Assembly: GCF_014656135.1 (NCBI RefSeq)
Contig: NZ_BNBV01000008.1
Coordinates: 124,001 to 188,000 of the forward strand
Source: Streptomyces thermodiastaticus
GTDB taxonomy: Bacteria; Actinomycetota; Actinomycetes; Streptomycetales; Streptomycetaceae
Direction: 5' to 3'
DNA length: 64,000 bases
Shown: one piece after another, positions 38,573 to 47,714 of the stretch
How the letters are laid out: every line of letters starts with the position of its first letter
Position numbering within the stretch: the stretch's first letter is position 1
The notes under the pieces: generated by a model
Told to the model about the DNA's origin: nothing
The model's database searches: none
Seen by the model: the letters and a program-made list of their open reading frames with translations, nothing else
Translations under genes and position numbers: made by a program

Positions 38573-39883
38573 ATGAACCCGCAGATCGTGATCGGCGCGG
38601 TCGCGCTGGTCGTCGTCGCCTGGCTCGCCGCCTGCGCGGAGGCCGGCCTGGCCCGCGTGTCCAGCTTCCGCGCCGAGGAGGCGGTGAAGTCCGGCCGCCG
38701 CGGCAGTGCCCGGCTGGCCAAGGTCGCCGCCGACCCGACCCGCTATCTGAACGTCGCGCTGCTGGTGCGCGTGGCCTGCGAGATGGCCGCGGCGGCACTG
38801 GTGACCTACGCCTGCCTGGAGGCGTTTCCCGGCACGGCGCAGGCGCTGGTGATCGCGATCGCGGTCATGGTGCTGGTGTCGTACGTGGCCGTCGGTGTGT
38901 CCCCGCGCACCATCGGCCGCCAGCATCCGCTGACCACGGCGACCGTCGCGGCGTACGTCCTGGTGCCGCTGGCGCGGATCATGGGCCCGGTGCCGTCGCT
39001 GCTCATCCTCCTCGGCAACGCGCTCACCCCGGGCAAGGGCTTCCGTCACGGCCCCTTCGCCTCGGAGGCGGAGCTGCGCGCGCTGGTGGACCTGGCCGAG
39101 AAGCAGTCGCTGATCGAGGACGAGGAGCGCCGCATGGTGCACTCGGTCTTCGAGCTGGGCGACACGCTGGTGCGCGAGGTGATGGTGCCGCGCACCGACC
39201 TCGTGGTCATCGAACGGTTCAAGACCGTCCGCCAGGCCCTCACCCTGGCGCTGCGCTCGGGTTTCTCGCGCATCCCGGTCACCGGGGACAGCGAGGACGA
39301 CATCGTCGGCATCGTCTACCTGAAGGACCTGGCCCGCCGCACCCACATCAGCCGGGAGGCGGAGGGCGAGCTGGTGTCCACCGTGATGCGCCCGGCGGTG
39401 TTCGTGCCGGACACCAAGAACGCCGGTGACCTGCTGCGCGAGATGCAGAAGGAACGCAATCACGTCGCCGTGGTCATCGACGAGTACGGCGGCACGGCCG
39501 GCATCGTGACCATCGAGGACATCCTGGAGGAGATCGTCGGTGAGATCACCGACGAGTACGACCGGGAGCTGCCGCCGGTGCAGGACCTGGGCGACGGCCG
39601 CCACCGGGTCACCGCCCGCCTCGGCATCGGTGACCTGGGCGAGCTGTACGGCCTGGAAGAGTACGACGACGAGGACGTGGAGACGGTCGGCGGCCTGCTC
39701 GCCAAGGCCCTGGGCCGGGTGCCGATCGCCGGTGCCTCCTCGGTGGTCGCCCTGCCGGACGGGCGGAAGCTGCGGCTGACCGCGGAGGCCGCCGCCGGCC
39801 GACGCAACAAGATCGTGACGGTGCTGGTGGAGCCGGTGCCCGTGCCGGCCGCGCTCCCGGGGGACGAGGACAAGCCGGAGTGA
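38573..39883 (+). CDS. Hemolysin-family CNNM/CBS-domain membrane protein
   Basis: Protein of 436 residues. The N-terminal DUF21/CNNM membrane domain has about four spans in the first 150 residues. Two CBS domains follow ('VMVPRTDLVVIERFKTVRQALTLALRSGFSRIPV' and 'VPDTKNAGDLLREMQKERNHVAVVIDEYGGTAGIVT'). Last is a C-terminal CorC/HlyC-type transporter-associated domain. The family acts in Mg2+/Co2+ efflux or homeostasis, with CBS domains sensing Mg-ATP. Its TGA overlaps the next start. Confidence 0.9.
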   Translation: MNPQIVIGAVALVVVAWLAACAEAGLARVSSFRAEEAVKSGRRGSARLAKVAADPTRYLNVALLVRVACEMAAAALVTYACLEAFPGTAQALVIAIAVMVLVSYVAVGVSPRTIGRQHPLTTATVAAYVLVPLARIMGPVPSLLILLGNALTPGKGFRHGPFASEAELRALVDLAEKQSLIEDEERRMVHSVFELGDTLVREVMVPRTDLVVIERFKTVRQALTLALRSGFSRIPVTGDSEDDIVGIVYLKDLARRTHISREAEGELVSTVMRPAVFVPDTKNAGDLLREMQKERNHVAVVIDEYGGTAGIVTIEDILEEIVGEITDEYDRELPPVQDLGDGRHRVTARLGIGDLGELYGLEEYDDEDVETVGGLLAKALGRVPIAGASSVVALPDGRKLRLTAEAAAGRRNKIVTVLVEPVPVPAALPGDEDKPE

Positions 39884-40239
39884 CGGCGAAGACACTGCGT
39901 GATCTGTGCCTGTCGTTCAACGCGGCCGTGGAGGAGTTCCCGTTCGGCCCTGAGATGTCCGTCTTCAAGGTGCTCGGCAAGATGTTCGCCCTGTCGGCGC
40001 TGGATGTGCGGCCGCTGACGGTGAACCTCAAGTGCGATCCGGAGGACGCGGTCCGGCTGCGCGCCGCGCACCCAGGGCTGATCGTTCCGGGCTGGCACAT
40101 GAACAAGCGGCACTGGAACACGGTCACGGTCGACGGCTCGCTGCCCGACCGGCTCGTCCGCGAGCTGGTGGAGGACTCCTACGACCTGGTGGTGGCCGGG
40201 CTGCCGCGTGCCGAACGGCTGCGTCTCGACCGCCCCTGA
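39880..40239 (+). CDS. MmcQ/YjbR-family protein
   Basis: Protein of 119 residues with the YjbR/CyaY-like fold signature: 'FPFGPEMSVFKVLGKMFAL', 'NLKCDPEDAVRLRAAHPGLIVPGWHMNKRHWNTVTVDG'. Members bind DNA weakly; the cellular role is unclear. The GTG start overlaps the stop of the CBS protein gene, so it belongs to the phoH-ybeY operon. Confidence 0.85.
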   Translation: MTAKTLRDLCLSFNAAVEEFPFGPEMSVFKVLGKMFALSALDVRPLTVNLKCDPEDAVRLRAAHPGLIVPGWHMNKRHWNTVTVDGSLPDRLVRELVEDSYDLVVAGLPRAERLRLDRP

Positions 40240-40326
40240 CGGTCGGCCCTCCACCGCCGCGGCTCCCGTCCGCCGCGGGGCGCCCTCGGCCGCGTCGCGG
40301 CCGGTGCGGCTCCGTATGCTCGGATC

Positions 40327-40689
40327 ATGACTGACAGCAACGGGCTCGACCCCGAGGACCGCAAGATCGTCACCCTGGCCCGTTCGGTGCGGGCCCGCAA
40401 CGGTGTGCCCGAGGGCGCGGCCGTGCGGGACGAGACCGGACGCACCTACGCCGCCGGGTCGGTGCGTCTGCCCTCGCTGAAGCTGAGTGCCCTGCAGACG
40501 GCCGTGGCGATGGCCGTGGCGTCCGGGGCCACCTCGCTGGAGGCGGCGGCCGTGGTGAGCGAGGCGGAGGGCATCGCCCCTGAGGACCGGGCCGCGGTCG
40601 GGGACCTGGGCGGTCCCGAGACGCCGGTGCTGCTGGCCGGCCCGGACGGCACGGTACGGCTCACCCAGCCGGCGGGCGCGGCCGAGTAA
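40327..40689 (+). CDS. Cytidine deaminase-fold protein lacking zinc ligands
   Basis: Protein of 120 residues matching the first half of the cytidine deaminase fold ('VRDETGRTYAAGSV', 'AVAMAVASGA'). Where active enzymes have C/H-A-E and P-C-x-x-C, this one reads LSALQTAVAMA and has no Cys at all, so it cannot bind catalytic zinc. A binding or structural role is likely. A -10-like TATGCT ends seven bases before the ATG, so it is probably leaderless. It lies just before era, as in other Streptomyces. Confidence 0.75.
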   Translation: MTDSNGLDPEDRKIVTLARSVRARNGVPEGAAVRDETGRTYAAGSVRLPSLKLSALQTAVAMAVASGATSLEAAAVVSEAEGIAPEDRAAVGDLGGPETPVLLAGPDGTVRLTQPAGAAE

Positions 40690-40862
40690 CCCCGCCGGGC
40701 TCCCCCGGCTCACGGCCCGCTCGCGCGTGCGTATCCGGTCACACCCCGGCGCCTTCCGGTGAGCGGACCGGCCACGCGCGGACACGTCCACGGCGCCCCC
40801 GGCCGCATCCCGCGGGGACGCGGGGTGCGCCCGGGCGTCGTCGATCAGGGAGAATGGGCGCC

Positions 40863-41816
40863 ATGAGCGTTCGCACCCAGTCATCCGAGCAGTCCACCGA
40901 GGCTGTCCACCGGGCCGGCTTCGCCTGTTTCGTGGGCCGGCCCAACGCGGGCAAGTCCACCCTGACGAACGCTCTGGTCGGGCAGAAGGTGGCGATCACC
41001 TCGAACCGGCCGCAGACGACCCGGCACACCGTGCGGGGCATCGTGCACCGGCCCGACGCGCAGCTGATCCTGGTGGACACCCCGGGCCTGCACAAGCCGC
41101 GCACCCTGCTGGGCGAGCGGCTGAACGACGTGGTGCGCACCACGTGGGCGGAGGTCGACGTGATCGGCTTCTGCCTGCCCGCCGACCAGAAGATCGGCCC
41201 CGGTGACCGTTTCATCGCCAAGGAACTGGCCGGGATCAAGCGGACCCCGAAGGTCGCGGTCGTCACCAAGACGGATCTGGTGGACTCCAAGGCCCTGGCC
41301 GAACAGCTGATCGCGGTCGACCGGCTCGGCAAGGAGCTGGGCATCGACTGGAAAGAGATCGTGCCGGTGTCGGCGACCGCCGGGAAGCAGGTGGACCTGC
41401 TCGCCGACCTGCTGATCCCGCTGCTGCCTCAGGGGCCCGCCCTGTACCCCGAGGGCGATCTGACCGACGAGCCCGAGCAGGTGATGGTGGCGGAGCTGAT
41501 CCGCGAGGCCGCGCTGGAGGGGGTGCGGGACGAGCTGCCGCACTCCATCGCCGTGGTCGTGGAGGAGATGCTGCCCCGCCCGGACCGTCCCGCGGACAAG
41601 CCGCTGCTCGACATCCACGCGAACGTCTACATCGAGCGGCCCAGCCAGAAGGGCATCATCATCGGCCCGCGCGGCAAGCGGCTGAAGGAGGTCGGCATCA
41701 AGTCCCGCCGCCAGATCGAGGCCCTGCTGGGCACCCCGGTCTACCTCGACCTGCATGTGAAGGTGGCCAAGGACTGGCAGCGCGACCCGAAGCAGCTGCG
41801 CAAGCTCGGCTTCTGA
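40863..41816 (+). CDS. era: GTPase Era
   Basis: Essential 30S assembly GTPase of 317 residues. It has the G1 motif GRPNAGKST, G3 DTPGLH and G4 TKTD, and a C-terminal KH domain with GPRGKRLKEVGIKSR that binds the 16S rRNA 3' end. I begin at MSVRTQ (40863). The ATG at 40854 is too close to GGGAGA; GAGAAT seven bases before 40863 could be a -10 for a leaderless mRNA. Downstream of ybeY, in line with a shared role in ribosome maturation. Confidence 0.96.
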   Translation: MSVRTQSSEQSTEAVHRAGFACFVGRPNAGKSTLTNALVGQKVAITSNRPQTTRHTVRGIVHRPDAQLILVDTPGLHKPRTLLGERLNDVVRTTWAEVDVIGFCLPADQKIGPGDRFIAKELAGIKRTPKVAVVTKTDLVDSKALAEQLIAVDRLGKELGIDWKEIVPVSATAGKQVDLLADLLIPLLPQGPALYPEGDLTDEPEQVMVAELIREAALEGVRDELPHSIAVVVEEMLPRPDRPADKPLLDIHANVYIERPSQKGIIIGPRGKRLKEVGIKSRRQIEALLGTPVYLDLHVKVAKDWQRDPKQLRKLGF

Positions 41817-41830
41817 GCACAACGGCGGCC

Positions 41831-41870
41831 CGTGTCCGCACCGGCCGTGAACCCGGCCGGTGCGGACACG
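41831..41870. terminator. Bidirectional terminator between era and GH31 gene
   Basis: Perfect 16-bp stem CGTGTCCGCACCGGCC (41831-41846) with its complement (41855-41870). Two CACGTACGT copies follow. Confidence 0.82.
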
Positions 41871-41888
41871 TACGTGCGAACACGTACG

Positions 41889-44003
41889 TCAGCGCAGGGC
41901 GCGCAGGGCTTTCCCGGCGCCCTGGGCGCCGAGTTTCACGAAGACGGGAGTCGTGCCCAGCGGGGTGGCGTAGGACGCGAGGGTCCGGCCGCCCGCGACG
42001 ATCCTGTGGTGCGTCACGTCGTACCAGGCGCCCGGGGGCAGGTGGACGGGGCGGGAGGGGGCGTCGGCGAGCTGGGGGGCGGCCAGGACGGCCGGGCCGA
42101 GCATCCACTCGTCGCCGATCGTGTAGGTGTCCCGGTCCTCGGGGAAGTCGAAGAACAGCGGGCGCATGATCGGGTCGCCGGTCCTCAGGCTGTGCTGGAC
42201 CTGGTCCCAGATGTACGGGGCGAGGCGCTGGTGCCGGGCGATGGCCTCACGGTACAGGGCGACGGTCTCCTCGTCGTAGACGACCGGCCGGCCGGTGGTG
42301 GGGTCGATGGTGTCGACCGGGGACGTGGAGGAGTACATCAGCGGCATCAGGGCGGCCGACTGCGCCCAGCGGACCAGGACCTCCTTCGCCGGTGCCGGCT
42401 GGCTGCTGGAGCCGCCGATCATGTCGGTGGTGACGAAGGGGTAGCCGATCGTGGAGATGGCGAGGTTCTGGGTGACGGAGGCCCGCAGGGAGTTCCAGCC
42501 GGTGCCCTTGTCGAGCTGGCGGGTGACGAACCCGGCCCGGTGGGCGGCGGTGTCCCAGTGGACGCGGATGCCCACGCCCTGCAGGTCGTACCCGTCGGCG
42601 AGTTCGGCGCCCAGCCGCTGGTAGTCGGTGGGCCGGTAGCCCTCGTGCGGGGCGCACCGCTCGTCGAAGAAGCGGGTGTCGAACTTCAGGCCGTCGACGC
42701 CGTAGGTGTCCATGAGGGTGTGCAGCCGGCCCTCGTACCAGGATCGCGCCTCGGGGTTGCCCAGGTCGACGATGCCGGCGGTGCCGTTCCACCAGGTGAC
42801 CGTGCAGGGCTTGGCGGGGTCGGCGGCGTCCTTGAGCAGATAGCCGTGGTCGGCGGCGTAGCGGTACTGGTCGGAGTCCAGGTTGATCCACAGGGTGACC
42901 CACAGGCCGAAGTCGAAGCCGAGGCCGTGGATCGTGTCGGACATGGCCTTCGGGTCCGGGTAGGCCTTGGGGTCGAAGGTCATGTTCCCGTAGTCCGACT
43001 CCCACTTGTCGTCCAGCTGCAGGGCGTGCCCGGTGATGCCGTGGTCGTGCAGGTCCTGGGCGTAGTCGAGGAGTTTCGCCTGGTCGACGTGGGTGTAGAA
43101 CTGGGCCCAGGAGTTCCACACGGGTTCGGCGTACTGGCGGTAGGTCGCGTCGGACTTGGCGGGCCGGCCGACGAGGTCCACGTAGTCGCGGTAGACCTGC
43201 AGGGGCGTGGACTCCACGAAGACGGTCGCCCGGTACGGCTCGGCGGACTCGATGTCGAAGCGGCCGAGGCCGTCCTGGTCCTGGTTGAGGGACACGTCCA
43301 TGACCTGGCCGGTGTCCACGTGCAGTCCGGTGGCGCGGGAGGTGTACCAGAACGGGTCGATCATGTAGTAGGAGGCCGGGCCGAAGGCGGGGTGCACGAC
43401 CTCGCCGCTGTCGAGCGGCCAGGGCTGGTCGGTGGCGGGGCCGCCGTCGGGGGTCTGGGTCTCTCCGTGGCCGTACCAGTGGCCGGCGGACGACAGATCG
43501 CAGGCCAGGCCGAGCCGTTCGGGGGTGGCGCCGGTGACCTGCCACGTCAGCTGGTAGCGGTCGGCCGAGGGGGTCACGCGGGCCTCGACCGTGGCGCCCG
43601 GTGCGGTGGTGTCGGCGGTGAGAGTGAGGGTGCCGTCCTTCCAGGCGTAGCCGGTGACCCGGGTGGCGTGGTGCCAGGTTCCGGCGGTGCGGAAGCGCAG
43701 GGCGCCGGTGTCGCCGGAGGCGGTGGCCAGGACGGTGCTGCCCGACCGGCGGGTGGTGAAGGAGAGCTGTCCGGTCGTCACCTGCAGCCGGTACCCGGGG
43801 GCGGCGTGGCTCGGCGGGACGGTCAGGGTGAGGTCGTCGGCGGTGCGGGTGAGCCGGGCGGTCGTATCCGTCGGGGCCCGGGGCGGGGACTGGGGGCGGG
43901 CCTGGGCCGGCTCGGGTGCGGTCAGCGCGGTCGGGAGAGCAGCGGCCAGGGCGAGAGCGAGGGTGGTCAGGAGCACTCGGGGGCTGTGCGGTGGTCTTCG
44001 CAC
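41889..44003 (-). CDS. Secreted GH31 glycoside hydrolase
   Basis: Precursor of 704 residues with a signal peptide ('VLLTTLALALAAALPTALTAPEPAQA'). It has an N-terminal beta-sandwich, then a GH31 barrel with 'LQLDDKWESDYGNMTFDP', the nucleophile region VDGLKFDTRFF, and a C-terminal beta domain ending 'GTTPVFVKLG'. The family covers alpha-glucosidase, alpha-xylosidase and alpha-galactosidase; the DGLKFDT form recalls the MYORG-like branch. GTG start with AAGGA upstream, promoter at 44119-44147. It probably supplies sugar for the kinase and dehydratase encoded next to it. Confidence 0.88.
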   Translation of the reverse strand: MRRPPHSPRVLLTTLALALAAALPTALTAPEPAQARPQSPPRAPTDTTARLTRTADDLTLTVPPSHAAPGYRLQVTTGQLSFTTRRSGSTVLATASGDTGALRFRTAGTWHHATRVTGYAWKDGTLTLTADTTAPGATVEARVTPSADRYQLTWQVTGATPERLGLACDLSSAGHWYGHGETQTPDGGPATDQPWPLDSGEVVHPAFGPASYYMIDPFWYTSRATGLHVDTGQVMDVSLNQDQDGLGRFDIESAEPYRATVFVESTPLQVYRDYVDLVGRPAKSDATYRQYAEPVWNSWAQFYTHVDQAKLLDYAQDLHDHGITGHALQLDDKWESDYGNMTFDPKAYPDPKAMSDTIHGLGFDFGLWVTLWINLDSDQYRYAADHGYLLKDAADPAKPCTVTWWNGTAGIVDLGNPEARSWYEGRLHTLMDTYGVDGLKFDTRFFDERCAPHEGYRPTDYQRLGAELADGYDLQGVGIRVHWDTAAHRAGFVTRQLDKGTGWNSLRASVTQNLAISTIGYPFVTTDMIGGSSSQPAPAKEVLVRWAQSAALMPLMYSSTSPVDTIDPTTGRPVVYDEETVALYREAIARHQRLAPYIWDQVQHSLRTGDPIMRPLFFDFPEDRDTYTIGDEWMLGPAVLAAPQLADAPSRPVHLPPGAWYDVTHHRIVAGGRTLASYATPLGTTPVFVKLGAQGAGKALRALR

Positions 44004-44118
44004 GACGCATGTCCTTCGTCACAGGCAGTCATGGGTCAGGTGGTGCTTCACAGGTGCCGGAGCCCGTGCACCGCCGTCCGGGTGCGGCGGCGGTGCGTCA
44101 TCGTGCTTGATTCCGCCG

Positions 44119-44147
44119 ATGGTCGAGCAGGAAACGACACCTGTCAA
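44119..44147 (-). promoter_or_regulatory. Promoter of the GH31 gene
   Basis: Minus-strand TTGACA (44142-44147) and GACCAT (44119-44124) with 17-bp spacing, leaving an untranslated leader of about 110 nt. Confidence 0.55.
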
Positions 44148-44166
44148 CGGCCGGGCTCTCGCCGGG

Positions 44167-44197
44167 CGGACCGGGCCCCCGGGTGCTGAGCGGTCCG
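44167..44197. terminator. Hairpin terminator directly after the PfkB kinase gene
   Basis: CGGACCG (44167-44173) pairs with CGGTCCG (44191-44197), three bases beyond the stop codon, with a further GC-rich inner stem. Confidence 0.55.
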
Positions 44198-44199
44198 TG

Positions 44200-45366
44200 T
44201 CAGGCCGAGCGGCGGAACCCGATGGTGGGGACGGCTCTGCGCCGCGGCCACGGCTGTGGGCACGTCTGGGAGACCAGCCGGTCGAGGAAGGCGTACCGGC
44301 GCAGTGCCTCCGGGTCCTGCCCGTCCACGCACTGCACCCGGCGCCACCAGGCGGCGATCTCCGACCAGTCGGGCGCCGAGAGCGAACCGCCGAACTCCTG
44401 CACGGACAGGGCGGCGACCAGCCCCGCGAAGGCCAGCCGGTCGGCCAGCGGCCAGCCGGCCAGGGAGCCGGTGACGAAGCCGGCCACGAACACGTCGCCC
44501 GCCCCCGTCGGGTCCAGTGCGTCCACCGCGATGGCGGGCACCTCGGCAGCCTCCCCGGTGCGCCGGTCCACCGCGTAGGCGCCCTCGGAGCCGAGGGTGA
44601 CCACCGCGACCGGCACGTACTCGGTGAGCGCGTGGGCGGCGGTGCGGGGGCAGTCGGTGCGCGTGTAGCGCATCGCCTCCTCGGCGTTGGGCAGGAACGC
44701 CTCGCAGTACGTCAGGTCGGCCAGGGCCGTCAGGTCCCAGGCGCCGGTGTCGTCCCAGCCGACGTCCGCGAAGACACGGGTGCCCTGGCGTGCGCTCTGC
44801 GCGATCCAGGGGGCGTGCTGACCGGGTGTCAGGGAGGCCACGGCGGCCCGTGCCCGGGGCGGGCACGTGGGGGCGGGTTCCTCCAGAGGCGGCTCGTGGC
44901 CGTGGGAGACCATGGTGCGCTCGCCCTCGTAGGCCATGGAGACGGTGACCGGCGAGTGCCAGCCGGGCACGGTGCGGGACGGGGTCAGGTCGATGCCCTC
45001 GCCCTGTTCCAGCACGTCCCAGCAGTACTCGCCGTAGTGGTCGTCGCCGAAGGCCGCGGCCAGGCAGGTGCGCAGGCCCAGCCGGGCCAGCGCGGTCGCC
45101 ATGTTGGCCACGCCGCCCGGGCTGGAGCCCATGCCGCGGGCCCAGGACTCCGTCCCGCGCACCGGGGCGGAGTCGAGCCCGGTGAAGATGATGTCGAGGA
45201 AGACCGTGCCGGTCAGATACACGTCCCAGGGCGGGTCGTCCGCCGACCGGGTCCCGGCCAGCGGATCGATCTGCGGGCCGGCCGGGGCGTGCGGGGCTCC
45301 GACGGTGTACTCCCTGTCCTGCGGGTGCAGCGGATCCTCTCCGGCGGGCGGGTGCGACGCGGTCAC
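44200..45366 (-). CDS. PfkB-family carbohydrate kinase
   Basis: Ribokinase-fold sugar kinase of 388 residues. The catalytic DPTGAGDVFVAGF motif (anion hole and base Asp) is intact, as is the N-terminal 'GMGSSPGGVANMATALARLGL'. It has an unusual N-terminal extension of about 45 residues. Start GTG 45366 with AGGAG at six bases. It follows the glucarate dehydratase-like gene by 124 bp. Together these suggest a 2-keto-3-deoxy sugar acid route, but the substrate is not proven. Confidence 0.88.
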   Translation of the reverse strand: MTASHPPAGEDPLHPQDREYTVGAPHAPAGPQIDPLAGTRSADDPPWDVYLTGTVFLDIIFTGLDSAPVRGTESWARGMGSSPGGVANMATALARLGLRTCLAAAFGDDHYGEYCWDVLEQGEGIDLTPSRTVPGWHSPVTVSMAYEGERTMVSHGHEPPLEEPAPTCPPRARAAVASLTPGQHAPWIAQSARQGTRVFADVGWDDTGAWDLTALADLTYCEAFLPNAEEAMRYTRTDCPRTAAHALTEYVPVAVVTLGSEGAYAVDRRTGEAAEVPAIAVDALDPTGAGDVFVAGFVTGSLAGWPLADRLAFAGLVAALSVQEFGGSLSAPDWSEIAAWWRRVQCVDGQDPEALRRYAFLDRLVSQTCPQPWPRRRAVPTIGFRRSA

Positions 45367-45490
45367 GGTGCGCTCCTGACATGGTGCGGATCAGGCCAGT
45401 GTGCACCACCGGAGCGGCCCGGGGGAGGCGATCACGCCGGAAGCACCGCTGCGGGCTTCACCGCCGGCGGTCACGCCTGGCGCGGGGTGC

Positions 45491-46786
45491 TCACCAGCGC
45501 GGCACGGCCGGAGTGACCCAGTCCGGGTCGGCGACGCGCATCGCCGCCGCGTCGTCGCGGTCGCGCAGCGCACCGTCGTCGTCCAGCCACCGGCGGTGCA
45601 GGAACGCCAGCTTGTCGCGGTCGAGTTCGACGCCGAGTCCGGGCGCGTCACAGACGGCGACCCGGCCGCCGGTGAAGGCGACGCGTTCGGTCAGCACGTC
45701 CTCCGACTGCCAGGGGTAGTGGGTGTCGCAGGCGTGGTGCAGGCCCGGGACGGTCGCGGCGACGTGGGTCATCGCGGCCAGGCTGATGCCCAGGTGGGTG
45801 TTGGAGTGCATGGACACGCCGACGCCGAAGGTGCGGCAGACCGCGGCGAGGTGCTGGGTGTTGCGCAGGCCGCCCCAGTAGTGGTGGTCGGAGAGCACGA
45901 CCTGCACGGCGCCCCGGGTGAAGGCCTCCTCGATCTCGGCGAAGGTCGTCACGCACATGTTGGTGGCGAGCGGCACCCCGGCGCGGGCGGCGACCTCGGC
46001 CATGGCAGGCGTGCCGAGCGTGGGGTCCTCCAGGTACTCCAGCAGGTCCCCGAGTTCCTCCGCCACCCTCAGCGAGGTCGGAACCGACCAGGCGCCGTTG
46101 GGGTCGAGCCGCAGCGGGTGTCCCGGGAACGCCTCGGCCAGCGCCCGGACGGCGGCGATCTCCTCCTCGGGCGGGAACACCCCGCCCTTGAGCTTGAAGG
46201 AGGTGAAGCCGTGGCGTTCGGTGAACCGGCGGGCCTGGGCGACGACGCCCTCCGGGTCGAGGGCGGCGCCCCAGTCGTCGGGCTCGCAGGCCACGCCCTT
46301 CGGGTGGGACTCCCACTTGTAGAACAGGTAGGCGCTGTACTCCACGGCGTCGCGGAGCTTGCCGCCGAGCAGGGCGTGCACCGGCAGGCCGAGTGCCTTG
46401 CCGAGGGCGTCCAGGCAGGCGACCTCGAAGCCGGAGACGACGGACAGGCGCAGTTTGTCCGCGGTCTGCACACCGCGCAGCCCGCCCACGTCGACCGCGT
46501 CGGACACCTGGGAGGCGTCCACGGCGACCTGGTCGGCGAGGGTGAACAGCCCGCCCAGGGACGTGAGCTGATGTCCTTTCAGCTTTTGGGCCAGCGGGCG
46601 GGCCAGGTCCAGGTACTTGGTGTCGCCGTAGGTCTCGCCGACGCCCGTGATCCCGTCGGCCGTGACCACCTCCACGATCAGGCGGGGCGTGTACGGCTGG
46701 TGGACGCCCTGGGTGTTCAGCAGCGGCGGGTCGGCCACCAGGATGGGCGTCAGCCGTACGTCGGTGATGGTCAGGTCACGGCTCAC
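45491..46786 (-). CDS. Enolase-superfamily sugar acid dehydratase (glucarate dehydratase-like)
   Basis: Enzyme of 431 residues of the mandelate racemase/enolase superfamily. The base Lys is in SFKLKGG, the Mg ligands in RLDPNG and 'LEYLEDPT', the Asn in LATNMCVTT, and the His in 'SMHSNTHLGISLA', as in the glucarate dehydratase subgroup. It would give a 2-keto-3-deoxy acid. GTG start with GGGGAG eight bases upstream. Divergent from an IclR gene that probably controls it through the palindrome at 46803-46817. Confidence 0.85.
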   Translation of the reverse strand: MSRDLTITDVRLTPILVADPPLLNTQGVHQPYTPRLIVEVVTADGITGVGETYGDTKYLDLARPLAQKLKGHQLTSLGGLFTLADQVAVDASQVSDAVDVGGLRGVQTADKLRLSVVSGFEVACLDALGKALGLPVHALLGGKLRDAVEYSAYLFYKWESHPKGVACEPDDWGAALDPEGVVAQARRFTERHGFTSFKLKGGVFPPEEEIAAVRALAEAFPGHPLRLDPNGAWSVPTSLRVAEELGDLLEYLEDPTLGTPAMAEVAARAGVPLATNMCVTTFAEIEEAFTRGAVQVVLSDHHYWGGLRNTQHLAAVCRTFGVGVSMHSNTHLGISLAAMTHVAATVPGLHHACDTHYPWQSEDVLTERVAFTGGRVAVCDAPGLGVELDRDKLAFLHRRWLDDDGALRDRDDAAAMRVADPDWVTPAVPRW

Positions 46787-46802
46787 GGGATCATCTCCCC
46801 AT

Positions 46803-46817
46803 GTAGATGCCATCTAC
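46803..46817. promoter_or_regulatory. IclR-type operator
   Basis: GTAGATG-C-CATCTAC, perfect 7-bp arms around one base, between the divergent dehydratase and IclR genes. It sits just after the predicted dehydratase start point, a position suited to repression. Confidence 0.6.
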
Positions 46818-46829
46818 GTATGCAGACAG

Positions 46830-46858
46830 AGGTTAGGGAGGTGAACAGAGAGCGTCAA
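46830..46858 (-). promoter_or_regulatory. Promoter of the glucarate dehydratase-like gene
   Basis: Minus-strand TTGACG (46853-46858) and TAACCT (46830-46835) with 17-bp spacing. The operator palindrome follows directly downstream. Confidence 0.55.
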
Positions 46859-46906
46859 TGGGGCGAGCGCCGCCGCGGGCCGGCGCCGGCCACTACGATC
46901 AGGGGC

Positions 46907-47698
46907 ATGCCGAGGTCAGCGCAGAGCGAGGGCGTGCGCGAGGTGAAGTCCGCGGCGCGGACGGTGGAACTGCTGGAGCTGCTCGCCGCGCGCGGCGACC
47001 GTCCGGCGCGACTGCAGGAGCTGGCCGAGACCCTCGGCGTGCCGCGCAGCTCGATGTACGCGCTGCTGCAGACGCTGATCTCGCGCGGCTGGGTGCGCAC
47101 GGACGTCACCGGCTCGCTCTACGGCATCGGCATCCACGCCCTGCTCACCGGCACGAGTTACCTGGACTCCGACCCGCGGGTGCGCCTGGTGCGGCCCTTT
47201 CTGGACCAGGCGTCGGAGCGGCTGGGCGAGACGATCCACCTGGGCCGGCTGGACGGGCGGGACGTGGCCTATCTGGCGACGCGGGAGTCGCACGAGTACC
47301 TGCGGACGATCAGCCGGGTGGGGCGGCGGCTGCCGGCCCATGTGGGCGCGCTCGGCAAGGCGCTGCTGGCCGAGCGCCCCGACGAGGACCTGCCCGCCGG
47401 CCCCTACGAGGCGCTCACCCCGAACTCGCACACCACCCGCGAGGCGCTGGCCGCCGATCTCGCCGCCGTGCGCGAGCGCGGCTGGGCCGTCGACCGCGAG
47501 GAGGGCGTCCTCGGCATCGTCGGCTTCGGTTTCGCGCTGCGCTACGACACCCCGGCACAGGACGCGATCAGCTGCTCGGTGCCGGTGTCCCGGCTGACCC
47601 CCGAGCACGAGAAGCGGATCGTCGCGGTCATGGAGGAGATCCGGGCGCGTATCGAGGCGGCCGCGCCGGGCGCGGGCAGCGGCCCGCGCTGGCGGTGA
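46907..47698 (+). CDS. IclR-family transcriptional regulator
   Basis: Regulator of 263 residues. The N-terminal winged helix ('SAARTVELLELLAARGDRPARLQELAETLGVPRSSMYALLQTL') is followed by the IclR effector domain ('GETIHLGRLDGRDVAYLATRES', 'LPAHVGALGKALLA', 'VLGIVGFGFAL'). It is divergent from the sugar acid dehydratase gene, so the effector is probably a sugar acid or its keto-deoxy product. TACGAT at 46894-46899 ends seven bases before the ATG, which again suggests a leaderless mRNA. Confidence 0.9.
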   Translation: MPRSAQSEGVREVKSAARTVELLELLAARGDRPARLQELAETLGVPRSSMYALLQTLISRGWVRTDVTGSLYGIGIHALLTGTSYLDSDPRVRLVRPFLDQASERLGETIHLGRLDGRDVAYLATRESHEYLRTISRVGRRLPAHVGALGKALLAERPDEDLPAGPYEALTPNSHTTREALAADLAAVRERGWAVDREEGVLGIVGFGFALRYDTPAQDAISCSVPVSRLTPEHEKRIVAVMEEIRARIEAAAPGAGSGPRWR

Positions 47699-47714
47699 GC
47701 CTTTGTCCCCCGCC

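Noticed and set aside
40854..40863. Upstream ATG of era at 40854
   Set aside because: It overlaps the purine-rich stretch with no room for a ribosome site; 40863 fits the family N-terminus.
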